From contig VTPC01090419.1 in assembly GCA_011009095.1 (NCBI GenBank), forward strand, positions 248,111 through 312,110: a stretch of 64,000 nt of DNA. The letters are read 5' to 3'. Every line of letters begins with the position of its first letter. The first letter of the stretch is position 1. This stretch comes from Ignelater luminosus (Eukaryota > Arthropoda > Insecta > Coleoptera > Elateridae). The notes beneath the pieces were generated by a model. That model saw only the letters and a list, made by a program, of their open reading frames with translations, was not told the DNA's origin and searched no databases. This document shows, in pieces, positions 25,601 to 36,129 of this stretch. Both the position numbers and the translations under genes were made by a program.

Positions 25601-26894
25601 TTTGTAATCATTTAACCTTCTACCTAAATTAATTTTTTGTGGATTCTACTGTTTATCACCGTCGCCACCGTTATTAAACCTAACCATAAAAAGGAAGGAA
25701 AACTGAAAGATAAAAACATAGTTAAGATACTGTTTAAAATCTAGAAAACTCTCATCAATCCTTCTAATACACCATTCATCAGCGATAATATAATATCATT
25801 ACATTTTAGCGATAAAACAAATTCAATATTTTATGAAGAATGAAAGTCATCCTATTAATATTAAACAGAAAGGGATGAATGTGCGTTTATTCAGTTACAG
25901 CAGCTATCTACAATTCTCGCTCTTCGTGACTAAATCCTATTTAAGACTTAAACAAAACAGAAAGTTAAACGTACCGGTTAAAATTTAATGAATTTCTGGC
26001 CGGTGCTGTGTATCATGATAGATACTTTTCAAATTTATATCTGCCTACACGCTCTCTGAAAATAGTGCTATTTTGCACTACGTTTCCATTAAATCTGTTA
26101 TGCAGCACACACTTTTCCCTATTAAACTTTCATGGAGACCTTTCGATGAAATCCTGTTTGGACATTTACCCGTGATTTATTGATCGTAAAGTTGCCCTCG
26201 CATTAGGTACATTAAGTTAATTTTGGCTGTACCTACATACCTATAAATTAAAGGAAAAGGCCTACCATCTTGGTTAATAAGTAGAAACTCTGAAATGATT
26301 CTTTAAATGCTTAGAAGGTGGAAGAGAATGAACCTTCTTAATATATCTAAGAGCTTATTCAGTCTGTGAATTACTTGGAATTTCTTAGGAAGACCACAAA
26401 AAACTTTAGAATTGGCGAGATCTTAATAACAGACGTAGGGTATCTCTAAATCGAACTGAAATATTAGGTGTTTTTGAGATATCAAAGGACTTAGCAATTT
26501 GGACTTATGTAACGGAAAAAAAGGCGGAAAACGACACTGTCAACATAAACCAAAGAAATGGTGTCAGAGTTAACCATAGTGAGAGGGGCGTTTCAGATGA
26601 ATAGAGAGTTCCCGTATAAACTAACAAATAAGCTTGAAAATATATCTATATAATTAACTTGGCCTCGTATAACGTGATAGAAGAATTCAGGATATTACTC
26701 ATATAACGCTGTAACTACAGGTAACGTGCTAATTTGTAAAATACTCAAATCACATAACGCAAAAATATTCCCCGCGTTAATTGTACAGAGGTCTCTGTAG
26801 TTCGCAATCTATATTTAACCTTATAAAGTCAACTTTGTAAAATTAAGTATTCAAGCTAAGTAATATCAAGTACTTATTGAACGCCTCATATTTA
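22619..26894. other. AT-rich non-coding stretch
   Basis: No gene is supported. A (TAGA)n tract lies at 23386-23405. The segment 23890-24060 contains open frames and CTTGCAAG-type repeats faintly similar to the segments near 7225 and (inverted) near 50370. A lone CCCTGTATA near 24715 resembles a MITE end without a partner. Confidence 0.4.
23386..23405. repeat. (TAGA)n microsatellite
   Basis: About five uninterrupted units. Confidence 0.9.
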
Positions 26895-26896
26895 TA

Positions 26897-27604
26897 CAGG
26901 GTGTTTTATTAATAATTGGAAATATTTTAACTGTAGAATCCTGAGCTCAAAATATTAAGATTTAACCCAAATCACTTAGATAAAATGTGGCTCCTTACTG
27001 AGTTACAGGGTGTTTTATTTAAAAATTTAAAAACTAGTCGTTTCAAGAAATTTTAATAAATAACATTATCTTTGTTGCTAATAGGGATTAAATTTTCATT
27101 TGCGTAATAAATGCAATCCTATGACCCAAAAACACCGACATAATTAATACACATTAAATTCAAATAACTATGCCGCTTCATTTTTAACTTTAAATATCCC
27201 GAAAAATAATGACTATATCGTTATGAATGAAGAGTATGTTATTTACATAGAAAGTATTGGAGAATCAAAAAATTGTGCTAAAATGGCAATTCCGCCAGTG
27301 GCATAGAATTTGGGAAGGGTCAACAATTCACTTGCCCCTATCGTACGCTTCTGGTAGTAGCCAGAAACGTTTATTGACCATAATGTAGTAGGGTGTACAG
27401 TACCTACACTTCCTGCCAAGTATGACAAGGATACGTCAAACAGTTTTAAAGTACTGGGTACAAATAGTTTTTAAATTTGTAAATAAAACACCCTGTAACT
27501 CAGTAAGGAGCCACATTTTATCTAAGTGATTTGGGTTAAATCTTAATATTTTGAGCTCAGGATTCTACAGTTAAAATATTTCCAATTATTAATGAAACAT
27601 TCTG
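26897..27604. mobile_element. 708-bp MITE with 124-bp terminal inverted repeats
   Basis: TA flanks the element at 26895-26896 and 27605-27606. The left repeat 26897-27020 is the near-exact reverse complement of 27481-27604; only a few outermost positions differ (CAGGGTGTTTTATT against CAGAATGTTTCATT). The 124-bp arms each contain the terminal motif twice: ACAGGGTGTTTTATT recurs at 27004-27019 and, inverted, at 27482-27497. The roughly 460-bp interior has only a 61-codon frame on the minus strand (27243-27428) with no recognisable motif. It is non-autonomous; a TA target suggests Tc1/mariner mobilisation. Confidence 0.9.
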
Positions 27605-27606
27605 TA

Positions 27607-28640
27607 TATAATTAATTGCAATGGTGTACGTGGTATACCAAAGTCATGAGCGCAGTTACCGCATGTATTGTGGATACCAAGCCACTAAAAGTGTGTCATG
27701 GAGAAGTTGCGCGTTACACACTACATCTTCAATTTAATAATAAACAGGGTCATCCAATTAAACACCCTATGTTTAATAATTGCAAATTAAAGATCGCTTA
27801 CTTTTTTTTTGAATTTTAGTAAGCAAGATGCCTAGACTCCCAATCAAGTTTTAAAAAATCTTTTACCAGGTAAACGACAACGACGAAAGTCTCCTGTGCA
27901 CGGCATTGAGGAACCGGGAGTAACGGCGCTGTCTTTAAGAACTACCAGTTTATCCAGCCATCTATCCAGTAGAGGGCGTGATTGGATTTTTTAAAAATAT
28001 TTAAATGAGGTTTTGTTCTGCTTTGGAATATATTAATAGAACCCATAGAAAGAGTTTTCTGTCTCTCCAGGTTTCATTGCTAGAGATCACTGAAAATTGT
28101 ACCAAATTCAGTTGGAAAAATTATTTTCTCGATAACGGTACAAGCGAGTCGTGTTTACGAATTTGTCAATAGGAAACTATTTTACGCTTTTGTCACGTAA
28201 AAGGTTTTCAGAAAAAAATCAAAAGACGATCGTCAATTTTGACTATTTTCGAACAATGGCAAAAAATATTGTACATTCACTGATTGCTGCGAGATTCGAG
28301 TATGTGTCAGAAAGCAACCTCTAAATAAGATGGGGCAGGTAGACTTCGTTCGATCTTCTTTTGTTTTCTTTCCCTTACTCCGCCATTTAGGGAGAAGGAA
28401 GGAAACATCCTATCGAGATGAGACTTTTTCTGTCGTTAACGGTATTTAATGACTCAACATATGAACCTGGTTGGAACGATCTTCGATTGTTTTCTGGTTA
28501 AAATATTTCAGAAATTCTAATTTTGACTGTTTTTGAACCATGCTAGTTGACTGCAATTGTGTTTTTTTGCAAGATTAGCTACAAAACACCTGGGAATGCA
28601 AAGCATAACCATAACGTTTTGCTACCTTTTTTCAAACTTC
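27607..28640. other. Non-coding stretch
   Basis: No gene is supported. Repeated phrases of the type AATTTTGACTxTTTTxGAAC (near 28236 and 28520) suggest that the diverged repeat described at 28641-28896 extends leftward in degraded form. Confidence 0.4.
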
Positions 28641-28932
28641 GGCTGCCATTTTGAACAAGTTTCCGAGGTGATATCAAAAAACTAAAAGTATACGTTTCTC
28701 TTATTTTTTGGTGTAAAATACGATTCTAAAGTACAAAAACAAATTTTTAAATTTTCCAATTTTTGGCGGCCATTTTGACCATGTTATGAAAAGCGAAGAC
28801 ACCAAGTTGTTTTTAGTTTTTGATGTAGAATTCAAATCTAAAGTCAAAATTTCAAAATTTGACAAAAAATGCGGACAGACACACAGACAGACAGACTTCG
28901 CAAATTCAGTAACGACTCCTTCGGAGTTCGTT
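28641..28932. repeat. Two diverged ~124-bp units, CAGA tract and UUCG hairpin
   Basis: GGCTGCCATTTTGAACAAGT at 28641 and GGCGGCCATTTTGACCATGT at 28765 start two tandem units. Both continue through matching landmarks (a run around TTTTTxGTxTAxAAT, then ATTCxAAxxTCTAAAGT and AAATTTxAAAATTT). The second unit is followed by a (CAGA)n tract (28875-28896) and then the hairpin at 28911-28932. The arrangement resembles the 3' portion of an interspersed element, but I cannot name its class. The 129-codon minus-strand frame across it (28701-29090) follows repeat structure and is not called as a gene. Confidence 0.55.
28911..28932 (+). other. Stem-loop with C(UUCG)G-type loop
   Basis: AACGACTCC, TTCG, GGAGTTCGTT folds into a stem closed by the unusually stable CUUCGG tetraloop when read as plus-strand RNA, with one bulged base. 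It directly follows the CAGA tract. It could be a structural element at the end of a mobile element. A terminator role is not implied. Confidence 0.45.
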
Positions 28933-31900
28933 GAAAACTCGATGTTTATATTCCGAAAACGACCCACTTGATTGTCAAAATTCACAAAAATCGGAAAAAC
29001 TGTTTTAAAACAATTAAAGGTAGTGTGGTAAAATGCTGTATAGCAACAGACTTTCACGATCTGAATAAGAATCCGAAGAAAAAATTGCAAAAATCAATCG
29101 GCAAGTGTTTTGTATCTATGGGTTGCGGTCGGTTCTATGTTGGCCCGCTGCGCGATTGCTTATTGACAATAAATGAAGAATAGTAAGGCTGCAAAGTTCT
29201 ACGTTTACCATCCAATGAATTAGAAAGTTATATTAATATTAACATCGAGCATATACATGCTCACAATTTATTAAAATTCACATTTAGAACCCTCGAAGTA
29301 CAACAATAAGGATGGCAATACAGAAGAACAGAGGGTAATGTGCATGGCAAAGATGAGTCGAACTTTCTTGTATTTGTTTGTTGCTTGTCTGTTTGACGAC
29401 TTGACATAAATGGTGAATTGTAAGTTATGCTAATTGCAATATTGTGAAATCTGAACGGAGATTAACCTTTGAACAGAAACTAGTGTGAATGTTAGTGGGG
29501 AATAATCTTTTAAAAAAATTAAGATTGATGAAAAGAAAAGAAAAAGCAAAAGCAAAAGGAAGCAAAACAATGCGATTTTCTTTGGCGTTAGGCTGCCCTG
29601 GCTGAATCATGTTGTCAAAAAGCTTACGCCAACAAGGTTTTGTCAATTTAAATGGAATATTGGGTGCGTGTTATGTCAAGCCAGACACGCTGTGGAAAGC
29701 TGGCCGCCGAAGGCGTTACACACTTTTATTTCAACTTGAGAATTTAGTATGTTCGATATATTGATATTTCATTGATTAAATTACATATTCCAGTTAAGGT
29801 AAGTTTTACTTATGTAAGCCGGCGGATAAAGCGACAAAATCGCTTCCTGTCGACAGTAATTCTTTCTTCTTCTTTGAAATTCTTTTCCTCAATGAACAAA
29901 TTGCACTTATTGACTCAGACCAATCATACAAACTTGTACATTCTAAAACAGTGTAAGTGACGTTTTGCACTTCGCTAGAGTGCATGACCCTAAGTCGAAT
30001 ATTATAGAAGAAACGCTGAGTCGCATTAAGGGGTTAACATAACTAGAAAGAATTTTGAATTAATACGAAATTCGATTATAGTAAAAGATAAATATAAATG
30101 AATTGATAGAAATTTGATTTTATTAGGGTTGTTAGCTATAGTTTTTGGTTCGTGACTTGAAAATGAGTTAATACCGACAGCTTTATTATACCCTTGATGT
30201 TTAATGTAGCTTAACAATTCCGTTCAATAAGGTAAATAAAAATGCCCTCTGTATTAAACACCAAACATTCGATTCCTCTCCAAATCCTTTATTGATAGGG
30301 AAGATAAAAATTTAATATTTTATTAAAAAATTATACGTTTCTAATATATTTTAAAATTTAAAAATAAAAATGATATTTTACAAAAAAATTTAATATAAAT
30401 TCAAAGCAAAAGAAATCTTTTTTCCCAAACACCTTAAATACTAAAATTTAAAATCCAGGTCAATGTGAATTCCCAATGTGCCTTTGAATATTGCATTTAT
30501 TTATGGCAATATTTTTCCAGTAAAAGTGGTTTCCCCTTTTGATGTACTCACCCTACAGGTATATATAAGCGTGATCAAAATAAGATTTAGAAGGAGGGAA
30601 AATCAGACCTAAGATCGTTCTGTAGATATCGCGTTGTGGGAAATGTATTTGGAAGATCGTTAAAAGGATAATTCTAACAGAGGGTTTGCTAAAGAAAAAT
30701 CGTATCAGCGATTTGTCTGAGAGATAAGGTTGCTTTTAAGTGATTACTGATTACATGTTTAAAACAAAACAAGAAGATGTATTACGTTTAGGGTTGCAGA
30801 AAAAGATTATGCCAAAAATAACTTGAGTTTCATTTAAATTGTTGTAGTGTTTAACAGTATTTCTTTGTAACTAATTGTTTTCGCGGGAATTTTTATTTTT
30901 ACATTTCTAATTGGTCATTTACCTAAAATCTTTTTAGTAAAAGCAGTTTCTTTTAAATATTTTAAGGAGATCAATCATGCATGTCACTCCTGTTTTTTAA
31001 AATTCTCAAGATTCTCAATAAAGGTCAGTTTTGAATTTTTATATCTGTATGATTTGCGTAAAGTAGAAGAGTTACATGAAAAAAGGAAAACATGTGAAAT
31101 ATAAGTTGGGACATACACATGTCGACCAATCTTTTGAAATTAAAAATTGAGAATTTGCTGATACCGATATCACAAAAGGGTTTTGGACCGCTGTCTGTCA
31201 CTATTCGCTAGCCAATGCCAAACAAGTTCTAGCTGTACACCAAACGTCAATGAATTAATTGATGAGACTTTCAAGAATGTTTCTTTAAAACTAATTGATT
31301 CTCAAAATTTTAGAAGAAATATTGAACTTTAGAATTATCATAATGATATTAGTTTCTTCGAAAACCATTACAGTATGTAATGTGTTTTAATGACAATCCA
31401 GAGCGTGCTTTACAAAACCTTTTGCAATGCAGCTGTTTTTTCTTCTAAACCAAATGAATTTTGAATAGTGCAACATATGGTACACACTATACAGCACGTT
31501 TGTAAGAAAGCCTTTTTTTCTGGCTGATTTTGCATCATTTGTTTTTTAATATAAAATTATTTTTACCTGCAGTGAGTAAATCAATAAATAAAACTAAAAG
31601 TCCCCATAACATCATTAGAAAAATTATGACTCTATCTAACAATTGACGTTATAGAACTTTCTTAAATAGCACCAGCAAAAATTTTGAAGTCGAAAACGAA
31701 TTCACTTTTTCTCGATTTTAAACATAATATTTGTGTTCTGTATGTTCTTATAGAAAGTCAAATTTTATTAGGCAAATTTTTTTTTATAAATAAATTTCTT
31801 CAATTGCTTTTGTAGTTGTGTTTGTTGAAATCGAACACGATAGAGGCGTTCCCTGTTAAGAAGTGTATTTGAAAATCCATTTATTACGTCGCTGTCAGTA

Positions 31901-34607
31901 ATAAAATGAAATATTAAATATTCCCTATTAGGTAACCTCAACGTTTCTAAACTTTGAAATAATTTCTAAAAAGTTACACTCGCTGCACGTAGTACAGGTT
32001 CTGGTAGATAGGTAACGTAAAATTATTCCGACCTTTTCTTCTGTTGACGTCATTCCCACAGTGATTAATCATATTACAGATCTGACATGAATTTTATAAA
32101 TTTGTCCTTGGTTCTTTGATCAAAAATCAATAGAAAGAGGTTAGCTAAACTTATGTCCGGAAACGCACCCTTTGCGAGATGTCGCCCTTGAAAGAACGTG
32201 AGCTGAAATTACTACCAAGTAATAATACCATGTCAGGGTAGTTTGGATTTAAAGGGAAATATTATTTCTAAGAACGATTATATATTTTAGGGTTTATGGC
32301 TTCTTATTTCATTTTTCGTAAATTATAGATACTCTTCGAACTACTCTACAAACGACATTTTTTAAGTCTCTAAGACCTTTCAAAGCAGTTTTATGTTTTT
32401 TTTTGTTCTGTTGAAAATATACCAATTATATGCCATAAGCATTCAAACTTCCACTCTTTGTAGTTAATGAAATTTTTTGCATGCTTTTTATAAAATATTT
32501 TTGTCTAATCCAATTAAGTGTCTTTATTAGTATCAGTAAATTTTTCAATATAAAAAAAATATTAAAATATAGATAAGCAAATTTCTACTATACATCCCTT
32601 TTAAAAGTAAGAATATTCTTTACTTTGTAGGTGTACAGACAGCTAAGCTGAGAAAGTTTAATATTCTACACTTTTTCTCAATAAAGTTTTAAGTTATTGC
32701 TAGAACTTATCTGTGAGACCCTGACCGGATTTTTTAGCAGTAAGAAAATCTATAATAACCAGACAGTTCGGCACTATAAATGAGATAACTTCCAAAACAA
32801 AAACTTGGAAGCAAAATGAAGCCGTTCGAGAATTCAATGCTTAAGTGGGACGTTATTTTGTTAGGACAGGTGTCATTGTTGATACTTCATAAAATCCGGT
32901 CTGAATTTTGGTAGGTAGTCTAAAAAAATATTGTAAAAAATTAATTTCATTACAGCAGATTTGAGTGCGGTACTCCAACTGTACAGGAGATTAATGATCA
33001 TCAATTGTACTTTAAAGTTTATTAATTTTAGTAATTAGTAGTTTTCAGTTATGTAAGAGAAGCTAATAGCAACATTGCTGAAAAAGTGGCGGAGAAGAAT
33101 TTATGAGTAAAGGTCGGTTTCAAAGCAGTCTTAAGCGCATCATGTATTTCTTATTTCAAACAATCTTTAGATAGAATAAAAAGCTATAGCGTCGTATTAT
33201 ACTAGAGACCGTAAATAATTGAGTAATTGCCTTGCCTTTAGCTTCAACTGGAGTTCCAAAACATTGTCTCTGTAGTCTTTTCTTGACCAAAGAGAACAAA
33301 AAACAGTTGGAAAGGCAGTTTTGTTTAGAAAGTCTGCAATTCGCGACGCAGAAGAATATTTTGCAACTCCCACTTCTTTCCCTTTTCTTTAACTATTTCT
33401 TCCTAGACTTATTGTGGCAATATGGCTGTGCTAGCTATGTTTGACGAAATTCTTCGTTAGACTTTAACAAAGAATTCATAGGGAAAATCCAAAAGATGGT
33501 CCAAGATTAATTTCAAAATTAATATTAGGAAAGTCGACTTTTCCAATTTGCAATAATATCAAGTACATGCCGCAAACGTTTTTTGTCGAAAACGGAGTTT
33601 TTTTGTTATCATTCCGTTCGAACTTTTTCTGAACATCTGTAGAATTGTGATACTGATATTCAATGACAACAAAGTTTCCAGATATGGAAATATTTATGTA
33701 AAGTCTTTAGGATTTTTAAGAAATTCGTAAGTACTATAACTTTCTCATTCTTAAAGAAAGTCCTCTTTTATAGTGAGTGCAATTGCCTGCAACTCACCTT
33801 TGTTTGCAGATATGCCAAGCTTTGCTCTCCAACATTCCGTGCCTCAAGATTATGCTTTGTTCTTCATTAACTCTTGTAGCAATAGTATAATATCACTTTC
33901 GGAAAAAGCCCAAGATGTTGAAAACTACAACAATTAACACAACACTACACATTCTTCGTTTAACTGCTTTCCGTTTTCAAAAACTAAATCTACGATTAGG
34001 TTGTACGTATTTTCGAATGTATCCAGGAAGTTTTTAAGGGTGGAAGTTACTTAACAATAGGAGATAAATTGCAGTAAGATTTCAAACAATGATCCTCAAA
34101 CAGTCTGAAAACTCTGCTCCAATTACAGGAGAACAAAAGAGGAACGACAAATACAGTAAATACAGTAAAAAGTCATAAGTATGCTTTTGGAAAGATTTAT
34201 TAATTAACAGTAATTATATAGTTAGCTAACGTCTCAGCATATTTCAATAATTATCTAATAAATGTTCATATTTTGTGAGAGTGGAAACAAAGTAATTTTT
34301 TATTTTATTTATTTTATTTGAACAAGGAGAACAACAATACTTAGAACATTCTAGAAAATTTTGGCTAACTAAAGTATAAAACTTGCACCAGATCATAACA
34401 AAACTTTTCAAAATGGCAGCACATGCTCGTAGCAACCATATTTAATCATCACCTTTATTAACCTTTAATGAAAGTTAAGTAAATGCAAACACACACATAT
34501 CTATTCAGCTGAAGTATAAATTGGATAAAACAGAAAAATATTATTTTAACCAATGCGGTGTTCCAAAAAAACATTAGAAAAAAGATATAATTATAAATTG
34601 GGATGAG
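28933..34607. other. AT-rich non-coding stretch
   Basis: No gene or element border is supported in this 5.7-kb stretch. The segment 30298-30420 is almost pure A/T. Short frames throughout are of chance length. Confidence 0.45.
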
Positions 34608-35095
34608 CCCACGGACAGACTTCGTTCTTCATAAACCTTCTCAAAACCCAATACGAAGACGTCTTGGGCTACACTCTTGTATGGGCCATTTGCGGTGGCC
34701 CCAAGTTGGATTTTGCCGTCAATTAAACTTCTTAAAAGATCTAAATACAAAGAGAGCTCGGTTTATGCCCTCGCACGAGCCACGTCTGTTGATATGAAGT
34801 TGCATTTCGCCCTTCATTACCCTTCTTAATAGACCCAAGTACGAACATAGCTTGGGCTATACCCTCGCACGAAGCGCCTTTGGTGGTCCCAAGTTTGGCT
34901 TCGCCTTTTATTAATCCAATGCAGATACGGCTTGGCTTGCGTCCTCGCACGAACTACCTGTGTCGCGATGCACCCAAGTCGGGCTTCGCACTCCAGTAGA
35001 TCTAGGTAAGGCTTGGGCTACGTTCTTCATTAACCTTCTTAGGAGACCTTACTCTTTGCATGGACCACGTTCAGTCTCAAACTCGCCCTCAGAAA
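34608..35095. repeat. Diverged ~90-bp tandem repeat, about five copies
   Basis: Successive units begin near 34621, 34711, 34805, 34900 and 34985, with a partial or fused unit from 35021. Each unit carries the same landmarks in order: TTCG(C/T)xCTTCATTAAxCTTCTTA, AGATCxAAxTACGAA, GCTTGGGCTA, CCCTCGCACGA, and a GGTxxCCAAGTTxGGC-type end. Spacings are 85-95 bp and units differ considerably. G+C is clearly higher than in flanking DNA. The 64- and 69-codon frames inside are by-products of the repeat. Confidence 0.8.
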
Positions 35096-35616
35096 ATCTT
35101 TGCACAATGTAGTTCTATTACTTGCTTGCTTGTCATGAGCGTATATGATCTAAATACAGAACTTAGAAGAAATTTTGCTAGTCATGACTAACAAGCAAAT
35201 GAAGTATAGAACAGTACCCCGCTAGGGTCAAATCAAATTCAAAACAGTTTTTTATCAAATAAACGCTTCTAAAGTGTCATGGCCCACCATTGTGATCTCA
35301 CAAACTATAGGATCTCACTATCAGATTCATTTTTTCCTATAGGCATTAAATTAGATTTGCTGTGGTTTGCTAGAGAATTTTATATAGATTTCAGAAATGT
35401 ACAATATTAAGAATTTTAGACCAACCGAACTTAACCTGTTAACGAAGATACCGAAAGATAAACTTTTGTACACTGCGCGATGAAGCGAAATAGGTTTTTC
35501 ACTGCTTGGTTGTTCAAACAAAAGAGCGCACAATTGCAAGACCATCCATATATTGCTAAAAAGCATTCGGAAAGAACTACTTAGTTGTGCCAAAATTAAG
35601 TTGGTGTTTTATTAAG
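35096..35616. other. Non-coding stretch
   Basis: Nothing beyond short chance frames. Confidence 0.4.
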
Positions 35617-36123
35617 GAAGCCCCAGGATGTTTGAACGAGAGGTTGTTTAGGCGCAAGTTTGTTTGGGCGTGATAGGATGAAGCGCAGTTATTTGTATAA
35701 AAAACAAAAATCTGCCTGGTTGTAGATTTCCAATTATTGTTTCCTATAGTTTCTGTCAGGATCTAATTAGCTATATAATTATCGGATAGTAAATAAAATA
35801 TTTTTGGATGCTAGACATGTAAAAGTGTAAACTTTCTTTCATTAAATAACGAAATTATATCTACCTTAACAAATCTTGAATTTCATTCGGCAATTTTGAA
35901 GGTTACTAGGTTAGACTCAGGTTTATTATTATTAATTATATGTCGATATCGTTATATTTCCTTGTATCTTGTTAACCTCAAAATAAAATAAAATAAAAAT
36001 AAATGCATATCTCGCTTTTAATCGAGCGGGCCGGCGCGTAATCGACCTCGCGCCTAAACATCCTTGCGCCCAAACGCCTTGCGCCTAAATGCCCAAGCGG
36101 TGCTCAAACATCATGGACCCGTC
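35617..36123. mobile_element. Candidate foldback-type DNA transposon with subterminal repeats
   Basis: Two ends are inverted relatives. The left (from about 35621) reads CCCCAGGATGTTTGAAC, then TTGTTTAGGCGCAAG and TTTGTTTGGGCG. The right, read inward from about 36120, reads GGGTCCATGATGTTTGAGC, then GCATTTAGGCGCAAGG and CGTTTGGGCGCAAGG. The GGGCGCAAGG-type unit occurs about three times in the right arm. The hexamer ATTAAG flanks both sides (35611-35616 and 36124-36129), a possible target duplication. The centre is AT-rich and non-coding. The superfamily is not assigned. Confidence 0.6.
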
Positions 36124-36129
36124 ATTAAG

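Noticed and set aside
28701..29090. 129-codon minus-strand frame
   Set aside because: It runs across the tandem repeat units and the CAGA microsatellite, so its openness is a consequence of the repeat. No protein motif was seen.
34603..34950. Frames of 64 and 69 codons on opposite strands
   Set aside because: Both follow the ~90-bp tandem repeat and overlap in antisense.
34608..35095. Possible CRISPR array
   Set aside because: Units are diverged, about 90 bp long and directly adjacent, with no short identical repeats separated by unique spacers; the genome is eukaryotic in character.
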